Shown here in pieces: positions 20,201 to 30,418 of a stretch of 64,000 nt of DNA (its first letter is position 1; every line of letters starts with the position of its first letter). The stretch covers positions 1 through 64,000 of the forward strand of contig ARYC01000552.1 of the NCBI GenBank assembly GCA_000711775.1, written 5' to 3'. The notes under the pieces were generated by a model that was given only the letters and a program-made list of their open reading frames with translations, was not told the DNA's origin and did not search any database. A program made the position numbers and the translations under genes. The stretch is from Oxytricha trifallax (taxonomy: Eukaryota; Ciliophora; Spirotrichea; Sporadotrichida; Oxytrichidae).

Positions 20201-23200
20201 CCTCCTATTTAACTTATATTTAAATATCAAAGCTAGACTGGTCAAAGTTGTCATAAGAATAGGCTCCCACTTATTACAACCATCTCTGGTCTCTCCTTTT
20301 CTTGGTTACTTGAATGATAACTTTTATTGGCTTGATCTAAGTAATGCCGCTCTTCTTAGCATGTTAGCGCTCATTTTAGTTTGCTGATATATTTTATTAT
20401 AAAAATGATAAAATCTACCAAGGTATAATATAATAGTAGAGTATAAGACACTCTGGTAGATTCTCGGCTGAGAGGTAATAATAATAAGTAACCATAAAAA
20501 ACTGCAAGTTGACATATTTTATGAGAATTTTATACATTTTAGTAAATTAAAATACTCCTAATGAAGTTTGGTTTATCTAAGAGGTCCTCCAAATCATGTT
20601 TGAACTTAATTTGAATGTAAATTTATTAAACATTTTTTATTTTAATATGATCTAATTAAGTTTTAAACTTAAAATATAACTCCTAATAAAGTTTGAACTT
20701 AATTTGGAGGACCTTCTAAATAATTAAACACTATTAGGAGTAATTTAATGGAGATAGATTGATAAAAATGGAAATCAATTTATGAAACTTGGAGCAAATT
20801 TTTAAAAGCTTCTCCGCATATCTTTTCAAGGTTGAGCTCCAGTAGGTCCTCCCTATTTAGTAGTAAGATTTTAATAAACTTAGAATGAATATCAATAATT
20901 TTAAATTTCATTAACATTTCTAGAAAGAGGAATCAAGATGTAGTCTATGAATAATGCAATGAAGAGAATTTAATCTCAAGATTTAATAGGGGAATTTCGA
21001 AGTAAAGAAAACCTCTATTGATATTTGGTATAGCAAGGTAAGTTCTTAAGTAAGATTAATAAATCCATTATAGTTGGATCGTTCTTGCAGACTTAGGAGG
21101 GAACTGAAGAGAAAAAAAGCTTTTAAGTCTAATGAAATTAGGATGATAGAGATACCTAAATATCCTGAAATATCAGTGAAAAATCTATATGACGATGCTA
21201 TGAGTGATCTGGAAGTAGCTCTCTACCTTCCATTAAAGCCTAAGCTCTCCAATAAGTTGCCTGAGAGAAACTTCTTCTTTGGTGTTCTTGCAACTTTGAA
21301 ACCTGAGTACTTAAATGAAGTTATTTAAGAATCTCACAAGAAACGCTACAGCATCTCTCCTGAAGAAAAAGAGAAGCAAGGTATTAAAATCAGCGACACC
21401 TGGCTCTAGGAACTACAGAAGGATCCATTCATCTCTAGTAAGCTTAGTCTTCTAACTTTATAGAAAAACCTGGTAATGCTATATACTTGATGGAAAGCAG
21501 CAAATTTAACAGAGAGAGAAAGTCTCAAGTAAAGCATGAATTGAGTAAGAGACTCTACAAAGATTTCTAAAAGCCAGACGAGATGAACATATATGCAGAG
21601 GCTGGCACTAAGAGAAGAAACATGGGCCCAAGCAAGCCTTAAGAGGAAAAAAAGAAAGAAGCCAAATCCCTTTACGGGAAAATTTAATATGTGAACTTAC
21701 TCATTCGTTTAAATCTAAAACTAATTTATATACACAAAATCTCCCTTCTCTTGCGCACACTTTAGCTTTCTCATCGCTGACTCACTTAGCAGCACTCTTT
21801 ATAAAATCGACTGTATCTATCTATAAATCATGCATCAAATGGTAGAGCAGCAATTTCTTATAATGACCTTTCAATAACCCCCAATATAATTCAATTCCAT
21901 TGAACTAAGTGCTGTAAGGAACATTAAATACAGGTGTTATATTTAGCCTTTCATATTCCTTCCTTGAGTCTTTAGTTTTATGAACTGACAAGTTATCAAC
22001 GAATAGAATAATCTCTTAGTCAGCGTACTTATCTCTGAGTTATTGCAAGAACTTAATATATTATTCAGTCTTTATAGAACGAGGGTGAATAACATAAGTC
22101 TCGAGGCCACTATCTTCACTTATTCCACCAAGAATAGCATGAGTTTACACCTTAACCTTTTAGTCATAAACTTCTATATTACTATACCTCTTGTACCAAG
22201 ACCTTGATATAAAGGTATTGAATGTAAATACTGCCTCATCAGCGTGTATGAACTTTATATTATGCTCTTAAGACCTCTGCATTTAATCGAATATATAATT
22301 TAAATTAGTCTTATAAAATGGAACATTAAAGTCAATCACTCTCTTAATGCGATTGACTGTCTTGTAAGATATTCCGTTCTTTTTATATATGTTAGCTATC
22401 GATTAAGCAAATATGTGAAGCTCAGGAAATTGACGATGAAACATCACAGCCCTCTAGGCTAGAGAGAAGTGAGCAGTATTTAAGAGTCTTATCATTAATA
22501 AGATATTCAATATGATGCTGCTAAAATTTTAAGGGTCTCTTAGGCTTAAATTCAATGCTAATAGACAGTGAGACCTCACAGTTGCTGGAGATTTATGGAG
22601 TAGCCTTGCTATAGACGTATAATTCAGAACAGGCTTGAGTTATTCACTATATTCATCACATCCATATCGCAACTTAAACAATAAATGTATATACTCATTG
22701 TCATAAACAGACCCCAATTCTCGCATTTACTCACTTAAAATACTTATATTTAAACATTAAACCCCTACATAAACCCTATTAAAACCCTAATAAAGTATGC
22801 ACTATTATTAGTCTACTTTTATTAATCAAAAACTCAATCAAACTACGGAAAGGGTTTTGGGGTTTTGATTACTTTTTTAGATAAAGAAACCAATATAGAT
22901 TTGGAAATATCGATCAATAAAATCTTGGAAGTCTACAATTCAGATTTGTTAAATTTTATTGATAAAATGTCTTGCTATTACATTCCTATTTTAGGTATTT
23001 TTCATCAATTTTTATGTATTTTTTATTTTAATATATATAGATTAATTCATAACTACTGTATACTTATGCTCTGGCCGATGCTAGATTTCACAAATTAGTG
23101 GTTTTATTGAAAAAATGGAATAAAAATAACTTCCCAGATGCTTCCAGACGCATAAATAGCTATAGCATAGTCTTGATGCTTCTAGCCGTCATGTAGGGTG

Positions 23201-24443
23201 AAAAGATAATCTTAAAGTAATTTTTTTTGTATTAATTATTTGAATAACCGTATTATTAAATTTATTTTAAATATCATATCTTTTATTATAAAGATAATGC
23301 CTAAATTGCAAATAATTAATAGAGAAGAAGGTTAACAAAGAATGATTCGATATTAGAAATATGTGCAGAATCCAAATAACTTCAATCTCATCAACACAAT
23401 ATATGAATAAAATAATTCATTTTTTCTCAATTAAATATAAATTGTTAATTCAATATTAATGTTGATTTTGTTTACTGTAATAATTAAATTCAGATAATAA
23501 CAAACAATCATTTTTATTTTGATGAGTTATAAATCTTTATGTATTATATTAAAATGAAGCTGATGTATATTTTGAATCAGATTTGGATTAAATAGGCAAA
23601 AGTTTCAAACCTGCTATATATTTACCATCCAAAAAACTTCACACTCCAGCCGAAATCCTGATCCTCTTCTTCAGGACTTTTTTTAATTAAAGTTATAAAC
23701 AGAGTGTATCTTAAAATTCCTTGAAATAAAATCAAAAATGTAGTGTAATCATATTTTAACTGTGTTTATATATATATATTAAAATAAAAACTTACATATT
23801 CTTATTCAACTCTACTAATCATGGAATAGATGTGACCAACAACGTTTAATTCAAGGATAAATCATTAATAAAATTAGAAATACTTAAGTAATTTTAGGAG
23901 AGTGACACTTATATACAAGCTAATGTAAACCAAAGTTAATAAATTCATATATAAAATAATAAAAAAATAAAAATAAATCTAAATTCACTTGATTGAAAAA
24001 ATATTGATTTTAGAAAAGTATATATTTTTATTATTAATCCAATAATTCTCAAACGATGCTAGTTTATATAATTTAAAAAATTTATTAATATAAAATTTTG
24101 GACCAAAAATTAATAGTCGAATAGGAGATATATATAGATATTTAAAAATTAAAAAAATATGAATTGTATAATCAAGGGTAGATAAAATAAAAATGCATAA
24201 GTTTACTAAATGATATTAAAAATTTCACATTTATGATTGTGGATCCTTTCGATAAAAGCTAAACCAATATTTAATATTGCTATATAAATATATCTTTATT
24301 TCTAGATATATATAGTTTACAACCCGGCAAAAGCTTCAAGAATTGGATGTGATCTAGAGAAGAACTTTTTCAAAAAATTAAACGAAACTTTTGATGATTT
24401 AATGAATGATTAGAAATTTGATTAATTTATTAAGTGGAGATGA
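17282..24443 (+). CDS. Non-canonical poly(A) polymerase / TUTase-like nucleotidyltransferase, in at least nine germline segments
   Basis: Adds nucleotides to RNA 3' ends in known relatives. Segments: 17282-17422 (MDQGNQNPRKNN), 17721-17955, 18477-18578 continuing at 22868-22942, 23044-23210, 23290-23409, 23554-23687, from 23816, from about 24220 and about 24303-24443. The nucleotidyltransferase signature is YGSCVNGLALKGNSDLDM (G-S and the DLD pair) with a third Asp in TNIDLEIS. The central PAP domain shows NSQLLYTYALADARFHKLV, KKWNKNNFPDAS and SYSIVLMLLAVMQG, then TPAEILILFFRTFF and VDPFDK...YNPAKAS. The frame is continuous across each listed pointer; the joins after 23830 are less certain. 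A MITE, a kinase-like fragment and a whole TBE lie inside the gene. Confidence 0.88.
17417..17720. other. IES, pointer ATGATT, holding a MITE
   Basis: 304-bp insert. ATGATT occurs at 17417 and 17721, and joining reads NIDEMIDNVFQ in frame. The MITE at 17501-17717 fills its right part. Confidence 0.85.
17501..17717. mobile_element. MITE copy A with telomere-like ends
   Basis: Inverted termini AAACCCCAT.../...GGGTTT flanked by TA on each side (17499-17500, 17718-17719). The interior block TATTATTGGCG...GGCTCGA...CCAATCAGG...GCGTAAA is shared with the copies at 31300 and 47654. At 217 bp it is shorter than the 262 bp of those copies. Non-coding. TA flanks suggest Tc1/mariner-type movement. Confidence 0.8.
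17949..18476. other. IES, pointer GTGCTAA, containing a kinase-like fragment
   Basis: 528-bp insert. GTGCTAA occurs at 17949 and 18477, and joining reads DHQNVLRKIESLLRS in frame. It is unusually long for this locus because it holds coding-like DNA at 18178-18258. Confidence 0.85.
18178..18258 (+). other. Protein-kinase activation-segment fragment inside an IES
   Basis: Reads MTEQCGTPEYIAPEILYLQY, the activation loop to APE motif of an AGC/CAMK-type protein kinase, then TGA. No other kinase motif was found nearby. It may be an MDS of a different, dispersed or scrambled gene nested in this IES, or a decayed copy. Confidence 0.6.
18576..18578. repeat. Target-site duplication ATT, left of TBE
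   Basis: ATT precedes the terminal CAAAACC at 18579 and recurs at 22868-22870. It fits the 3-bp ANT duplication of TBEs. Confidence 0.85.
18579..18715. repeat. TBE left inverted terminal repeat
   Basis: Begins CAAAACCACAAAACCC (one telomeric position changed) and matches the reverse complement of 22728-22867 with scattered differences up to TAAGTGAGTA. Confidence 0.88.
18830..19300 (+). other. GC-richer ORF-bearing block of unknown origin inside the TBE
   Basis: A frame beginning MICWDDISRPIPVP at 18873 runs 98 codons to TAG, or about 45 codons further to TGA if TAG is glutamine. It includes TVMYVVLKLLGTTVSHNIGV and TGEIVLGAKGRPLKPQEVLY. G+C is visibly much higher than in any neighbour and codon choice differs (CTC, GGC, CCG). 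It replaces the last about 60 residues of the 57-kDa protein. I do not recognise the family. A transfer from the mitochondrial genome or a captured cellular gene is possible. Confidence 0.5.
19300..20374 (-). pseudogene. TBE 57-kDa zinc-finger/kinase ORF, degenerate
   Basis: Start MSANMLRRAALL at 20372-20374 matches the array start. One recognisable zinc finger (CKECNKFF...MHFSR, about 20060-20100) and a kinase-like part (DDQYAYKIYPFNYFLADDKF, RDLKPENIM) follow, with several frame breaks. It ends abruptly after KQRIKQYLDKNK, where the foreign block begins. Confidence 0.8.
20375..20937. promoter_or_regulatory. TBE divergent intergenic region with CTCCTAAT/ATTAGGAG repeats
   Basis: Several dispersed copies of CTCCTAAT or its complement (about 20553, 20691, 20733) and of a GTTTGAACTTAATTTG-type repeat lie between the divergent genes. 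It corresponds in position and in AGGAG core to the iteron bank of the array. Confidence 0.45.
20938..21490 (+). pseudogene. TBE 22-kDa ORF, degenerate
   Basis: Matches the array protein (MNNAMKRIQSQDLI, NLYDDAMSDLEVALYLPLK, LPERNFFFGVLATL, SHKKRYSIS). A TGA replaces a conserved Arg codon near 21026, and a frame change lies near 21105-21115. The C-terminal half is intact up to TGA 21488-21490. Confidence 0.85.
21490..21700 (+). CDS. TBE small ORF-B homologue
   Basis: ATG at 21490 shares its A with the TGA of the 22-kDa ORF (TGATG). Shares ERKSQ, SKRLY, MNI and KRRN with the array ORF-B. The final few codons are shifted by one base relative to the array copies. Confidence 0.6.
21701..22726 (-). 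pseudogene. TBE transposase (DDE, 42-kDa class), full length with one stop
   Basis: 342 codons from the ATG at 22724-22726, just inside the right terminal repeat, to TGA 21701-21703. The N-terminal region carries a helix-turn-helix-like stretch (TSIARLLHKSPATVRSH). The core has Asp in IHADEAVF, Asp in FVDNLSVHK and Glu in GIELYWG, typical of IS630/Tc1 relatives. A single in-frame TGA at 21782-21784 lies where the array has an Arg codon. It shows what the array copies lack: about 150 N-terminal residues. Confidence 0.9.
22728..22867. repeat. TBE right inverted terminal repeat
   Basis: Ends GGGTTTTGGGGTTTTG, followed by the ATT duplication. The transposase start lies one base inside it. Confidence 0.88.
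22937..23043. other. IES, pointer AATTCA
   Basis: 107-bp insert between AATTCA at 22937 and 23044. Joining gives the conserved PAP motif YNSQLLYTYALADAR. Confidence 0.85.
23202..23289. other. IES, pointer AAAGATAAT
   Basis: 88-bp insert between 9-bp direct repeats (23202, 23290). Joining reads VMQGEKIMPKLQ. Confidence 0.85.
23405..23553. other. IES, pointer ATGAA
   Basis: 149-bp insert between ATGAA at 23405 and 23554. Joining reads NTIYEADVYFESD. Confidence 0.75.
23684..23815. other. IES, pointer TAAT
   Basis: 132-bp insert between TAAT at 23684 and 23816. Joining reads FRTFFNHGIDVTNN. The short pointer makes the exact border less certain. Confidence 0.6.
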
Positions 24444-25762
24444 TAGAAAACGAACTAAATTGTTTAAAATTAATATATTAATCATGATTATTTACAATTA
24501 ATTATAGTAAATATCTATAAGATACTCAATATAACAAATAATTAGCTTATTCCCAACAATGAATAGTAAATAATATGAGCTAGAACATTATTCTCGATTA
24601 AACTATTGTTTATATCAAATTATTTTAGAAACACAATAATAATTCCACAGTAAATACTTAGATAAAACGGGATATTTTCTTAAAATGTGCATCCTATTAA
24701 AAAAATATTCTAAAAAAGGAAATTTCATTAGTTATATCATTAAACTCTCAATTTTTTATAATAAATTATTTCAAATAAATATTGCTATTAATTAAATGAC
24801 TATTATTTAAGAATCTATAATGAATTTAAAGGCTTGGAAATTTATTATTAAAAAATAGGTTATAATTAATCAATCTTAATATTCTATCCAATAACTTCTA
24901 ATTATAATAAATTATGAAAGTTTAAAATGATTATTGAAGTAATTTCTAAGTAATTTATTAAACTTTTATAGAATCTAGTTTTACAAATTCAAATAACATA
25001 TTATGAATGAAACCTATTAAAATAATTTTTTTAATGTTTGACTACTAATTTGACATTTTATCTTAAGTATAATGATATTAACATAATGAAAATATGTTAA
25101 ATATTTACATAAAATAATTATAATATTAATAATTTTATAAATAAATCTTTGATTGTTTCAGAAATATGTAAAAACTATTTTTAGCATAAATTCCACCAAT
25201 TCTTATTTTTACATTGCTGTGTGAAAATATATAAAAAAAAAACTCGTATTTTTCTTCGAATATTATAAATAATATCATTTAGAATGCATTTATAAATTAG
25301 ATGAGATGAAAAATGGAAAACAAATAGTTTTGAATAAAAAATATAGTGTCAAAATTGAGTTAATTTTTATAATTTATTATGCTATAAGTATTTATAATTA
25401 TAGTTCTTAACATTAAAAAATGAATTAAACAATACTTTGAAGAATTATAAAGTTTCCTTATTTCTCAAATTCAAATAATGTTCTGTATTATTAAATACTG
25501 TCGAAATTTGAGGTTGAGAGTTTTAATTAAATAATGAGATTTTCGATTAGGTGTATATTAAATTATAAATTAGCTTTAATATTATTAATCAGCTTAGTTA
25601 TAAAAGAGGAAGGATTCAGGCTCTTATTATTATTCCTAAAATTTATCATATTTCTAATAAATAACAATAATATGTTTTGGGGATATGTTTTATTAAACAA
25701 AAGTGGTTTAGGGATAATTAAATTCGAACCTTAAAGGGTCTTAATGGGAGCTTAGCTAGGAA
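24444..25762. other. AT-rich spacer, no supported gene
   Basis: A frame of about 140 codons from the ATG near 24558 is open with TGA as the only stop. In DNA this AT-rich such a length is not rare by chance, and no family is recognised. Confidence 0.5.
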
Positions 25763-28700
25763 ATGAATACCACGAACCTTCAAAAACAAATACTAGTACG
25801 TGACCCCCAATTTCTTAACTATAAATTTAATTAGAAACTCCAATACTATAATACTATTAATGTTAGATCATATATTTTGGTATAATCTTTATAGATTTAA
25901 GGGAAATTTAATCCAGTATTTAATAATAAATTGAATTTCTCCGATCAGTTGAGTAACTTTGCTGTGTTTGTAGATGTTATAAATTTAAATAATGCTCTTG
26001 ACTATTATGGAAGTAATGAATCAAGATATGACCTCCAGAACAAAATGTCAGAGAACAAGATGCCGCCCAGACCCCGCGTGCAGAGTGAATTTAATGTCCT
26101 TGACTACTTTCAAGAGAAAAATATTCACCTGAGCTTAATTATTTGATAAAATACATATGATCCCCAAGATTATTGACTCATAATAAGAATTCGCATGGAG
26201 GGGGATTTATATATAATGATAATTTTTGAGCAGCCTCAGACGACCAACTTTACACAAGTATGGTCGCGCTAATGTCACGGTGAAAGAAATAGACATAATT
26301 GAAAATCAATCGGTTGTTCTCTAAAGACAAAAATTATTCTCAAAATTAGGAATAAATTTGGTTATAATAACTAATTTGCCAATTCATTATTGATAATTAA
26401 TGAAAATATTTGAGAATAAGTACGTATTACATTTCTTCAAATCAAGCCTGAATCCCTCTCTTAATTAATATTTGAAAATATTTAATTCCGTGCTAACTTC
26501 AAAATTTATAGAAAACGATTAGCAAAGCAATTACGGGTGCTTCAGTGACAATTGACAAATAAAATAAAAATATCTATTAATGAATTTACTATAAATCAGA
26601 ATATTTAAATATTATTTGTTATTGCTCACAACTCACATCCCCCTGTAATAGAGACAGCAATACCCCAAGTCTCGCCGGCTTCCTCCAGAAATCGAAAACA
26701 AGCGTGAAAGAGAGAAACGCATCTGTGAACTCCAACCTAAGTAACCACCCAAGTGGAGCAGTTGCAAGTCCAAGATATTTTCATAATATTTTAATACACC
26801 ACTAAGAAAGGCTCAAATCAACAGATTTTCACTGTAAAAGGCTAAGATGGTGCTGGTATGATCAAGGATGACTAGGTAGTCAAGGATCACATGGATAGAG
26901 AGTTCTCCATCCTTTAAGATATTATAATTTACTATTTAGCACTACATGTTAAGCACCAAATTAAAAAGATTAAAGATCTTGAGATGGATGTCTATGACAG
27001 AAAAATGACCTACGACAACTGGGGATAGAACCCTTATTACTAAAAAAGTGATATCCAAGGTCTCGAATCTTCCTTGAAGCTCATTAAGAACGCTTAGCTC
27101 GAGCAAGGAATTAGCAACAGAGTTTCAATGGACCTACTCCACAGACAAAAGAAATAACTCACCAGAAAGAATTACTCTTCAAACATGGTCATAGATGCTG
27201 TTCCCTAACTATCAAATCTTGAACTTGACCTAATTGAGGAAGAGCAAATGTTGAAGGATTTTGAAACAAACAGTGCTTAAGAATGCAACCCAAGTGACCC
27301 TCTCGAAATCAATGAGATGAACGACTGTGTTTCACAAACTAAATCAGCTGACGATTAAGTTTAAGACGATCTCGTTGATTTAGACGGAAAGGACATTCCT
27401 AACGAGTTTACTCTACAGTACATTAATTAATACAATAAGCTATTTTAATTCCATCCAAGAATTATAAGGATTTTTAAACACTGACAATTTTGAACAAATG
27501 ACAACAGTCGGCGGTTTGACAAATTCACCTAGCAAGCAAGGATGCTCTAACCACGGAGACATGATCTCAGATTTCTAAATCACCGCAGCTTCCACCAGAC
27601 ATAGATCCTTCTCTTAAGAAACCGAGCTTATCACAGTAACTGATCATCAAGATAGATACGGGATGCAAAGAAAGACCTCAATGATGTTCATTGAGAACGA
27701 TGCTATGAACGAACAAATAGAGCAAATAGAAAGGAGAAACTTAATTAAATGCTTTATTTTTTATTGGGATCAAGGCTTTATAATGAAACAGTACAGGAAA
27801 CAGATCGTTCTAACCAGAAATTGACGAAGACAATTAAATTCAACTACCAGACAACCTTGATGAACTAGAGAGAGCTGATAGACTCACAGAAGTGGCACAG
27901 GATGACATCATAGATGGTGTTGATAATGATTTGGCAAATGACTTGCCAGTACCCAATGACGAAATAGAGCCTCCACCATCCGTAAGGAAGGTGGAGGTTT
28001 TCGATGACTACATTCAAGCCCCAAGCGAGGTAGTCTCCCCAAACACTAAGATGTTTGGAAAGAATGTTACGGGGACTGTCGCTGATCTTGATGACCAGGT
28101 GTTAAATAAGAGTGGCGAGCAGGGTTGTACTCTATTCTCACTTGATCACAAGAAACTCAGGCTTAGATTTCTCTCTAAGCTTGCGTCTGAAAAAATTTGG
28201 TTGCCGCCTATGAACCAACCAAAGAGCAATTAAAATCTCGTTATTTTTGAATTAATAATTCTAACTCAAATTTAAATTTTTATTTTGGACTGGGATGATA
28301 CAATTTTCCCGACTTCACACTTGAACCCGGTTGACGAGACATAATACGATTTCTTGTTGGAAAAGTACTCCAAGTACTTAATCGATATCGAATCAGAGGC
28401 TATAAAGCTTATTAATAGCTGCTTGAAAACCTGTAAAGTAGTGATTATTACAAACGCTAAGAAGGGATGGGTAGAATTTTCCTCAAGCAAGTTCATGCCT
28501 AAACTCCACAATCTCTTAATGAACTCTGTCAAGATTGTCTCAGCTTTACATATTTAATTTACTGATTCATTTTATTTAAGCTAGAGTTGACTACGAAGAT
28601 CAATACCCTATGGATACCTACAAGTGGAAGCAGCTTGCATTCCAAAAGCTCTGGGAATGTAAAGATCTTCAACTGGATGGTTTTACATGATATAACACAC

Positions 28701-29279
28701 CTTAGAAAAGTAGAAACACTCAGTAAGATAAGTAGAAATATGAGGAAATAGGGGAGTTTGCTTTCACGACGGCATGAGGGCCAATATGCACACCAACATC
28801 CATGCTGACAAACCGGTTTGAGACATAGTTCCGAAATACTGAATATGTTTGAATTATCTAACTGGATTGATTTCTTATCTCCAGAATAAATTTCAATGCT
28901 AAAAACTAACTAACTTCAACTGGATAAGGCCTCAATCACAAACTTAATTACTTTCGGTGACTCTGAATACGAAATGGAGGCTGCAAGAAAGTTCGGTGCT
29001 AAGCACAAGAAATCGATTATATACATGAATTTCTATTTATAAAAACAAGATTATTTTTAAAATGCTTCGTAAAGCTGATTAAGCTCAGAGAGTGCCCAAG
29101 TTTTGATGAATTGCACAAAGAATTGCTAGTAATTAATGATAGATTCAATTATATCTTCCAGTCTTACAAAAACTTGACAATTAGACTAGAGAAGTAAGTT
29201 TTATATTTAATACTGAAATTTTAATTTCCCATTATTCCATGCTAATACCGTTTATTCTAGGGTTAAGGACGGAAGATGA
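25763..29279 (+). CDS. Long protein with C-terminal HAD-type hydrolase domain, in about ten segments
   Basis: Starts MNTTNLQKQILVRDPQ at 25763. Segments join in frame at AAATTTAAT, TGAGC, CTC (about 26318/26639), GAAAC, AGCT, CTTCAACTGGAT and TTC. The first two thirds have no recognised domain but include a helical charged stretch (about 26910-27440) and an acidic stretch (about 27890-28060). The C-terminal part carries HAD motifs: ILDWDDTIFPT (28285, nucleophile Asp in DWDDT), VVIITNAKKGW (28440) and TFGDSEYEMEAARKFG (28951, acidic GDS motif). The last exon is reached through a GTAAGT...CTAG intron and ends KVKDGR, TGA 29277. A phosphatase-like activity is expected from the family; the substrate is unknown. 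The join near 26760-26800 is unresolved. Confidence 0.8.
25823..25903. other. IES, pointer AAATTTAAT
   Basis: 81-bp insert between 9-bp repeats (25823, 25904). Joining reads FLNYKFNPVFNNK. Confidence 0.85.
26130..26226. other. IES, pointer TGAGC
   Basis: 97-bp insert between TGAGC at 26130 and 26227. Joining reads IHLSSLRRPTLHKY. Confidence 0.75.
27736..27796. other. IES, pointer GAAAC
   Basis: 61-bp insert between GAAAC at 27736 and 27797. Joining reads IERRNRSFQPEIDE. A third GAAAC at 27785 lies inside it. Confidence 0.65.
28542..28578. other. IES, pointer AGCT
   Basis: 37-bp insert between AGCT at 28542 and 28579. Joining reads KIVSARVDYEDQYP. Confidence 0.7.
28667..28913. other. IES with 12-bp pointer CTTCAACTGGAT
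   Basis: 247-bp insert between 12-bp direct repeats (28667, 28914), the longest pointer in the window. Joining reads CKDLQLDKASITNLITFGDS. The middle (28755-28845) is GC-richer and its complement reads like protein (VSMDVGVHIGPHAVVKAN). Confidence 0.85.
29031..29065. other. Short IES, pointer TTC
   Basis: 35-bp insert. Joining at TTC reads YMNFVKLIKLRECPSF in frame. Confidence 0.6.
29194..29260 (+). other. Spliceosomal intron in the HAD-domain gene
   Basis: 67 nt, GTAAGT...TTCTAG. Splicing gives LEKVKDGR then TGA. Confidence 0.75.
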
Positions 29280-30418
29280 GTTAATAAGCAACGAGCCTGA
29301 ATCGTATTGTGCACACATGGAGTTCAGGTTTACAATTAATTGCCAAATTAATGAACTATGAGGCAACACTTTATATACTTGGCTAAGTACGATCCTAACT
29401 CACTCTCTTATACTTTTATTAAACTGTGCTGATAAAGACTCTAATTTGTAAAAATAAAATAAACAAATACCTTATAGATTGTTTAAATACTTACCAAATT
29501 ATAAACTGCTTACTTTTAACATGATATTTTGCTAATTTTAGAGAGATTAAATCACATAGAATAATTGAGTTTTAAGATTTGAGATTTTAGAATTGTATCT
29601 TAGACCCCTTTACTAATTATTCAAAATTTACAATCATCATTATGAATCTTCATCCCTGTTACCAGCCTTCATTATACTCAAATACTTGATTTTTTCCATA
29701 TTTAATAATATTCCTCATTAATTGTTTAAATTACACTTCTATCACATGTATTTGTAAATTTATAACTTGATAAGGACAAATAAGTAATTATAAATGTTTA
29801 CCGGTAGTATGGAGAAATTAATCTTTTGGATTGAAGAAAGTAAAAACTATTAAATTGCATGATATAAGCATTCTCTACTAAATATCTTTTAAAATTGTAA
29901 GATTGAGTGATTGGCAAGTTGGGTGATATATTGAGTGGTTGGTAACTAGTTGAGATAAAATTTTATATAAAAATAGTATTTTTCTAATTTCATTATAGAA
30001 TTCCACATTTATAAATTATCAATATAATCCAGAAAGGGATCTTATTCTCTATAATATTATGAATGATATACTTATCATTTTATGTGAGAGTTGAGATATT
30101 GATGTTTCAAAATTCAAATAACTATTAAATATATACATTTCATTCAAAATTACTTACGTACTCCAATTTGAATTTAAATCATTCTAAGTAACCATTAGAT
30201 TAAAGATTTAACTTAAAATATATGCTATAGTATTTTCAAGAAAAATATACAACTTAAATTAAAGAATCAGTAATAAAAAATTAAAATTATAAATAGTTCC
30301 ACATTTACCGTATAAATTTTTCATTGATGTTTATAATAAGAAAAAAATTTAAGAAATAACTAATTAAATAACGTTATATTTAAATTTGAAAAGAATAATT
30401 TCAAGAGGAAAAATAAAA
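29280..30418. other. AT-rich spacer, no gene seen
   Basis: No conserved motif or convincing open frame on either strand. Confidence 0.55.

Larger units (their letters stand above)
18579..22867. mobile_element. Nearly full-length TBE inside the nucleotidyltransferase coding sequence
   Basis: 4289 bp with long inverted terminal repeats ending in C4A4-type telomeric sequence and an ATT duplication. The gene order mirrors the array: 57-kDa (-), 22-kDa plus ORF-B (+), transposase (-). It belongs to a subfamily diverged from the array. Taking out the element with one ATT restores the host frame (KSGAHITFLDKETN), so it must be excised precisely when the somatic genome forms. All ORFs carry lesions and an unrelated GC-richer block lies near the left end. 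Confidence 0.92.

Noticed and set aside
24558-24980. Frame of about 140 codons with TGA as the only stop
   Set aside because: Such lengths are expected by chance in very AT-rich DNA with a single stop codon; no motif.
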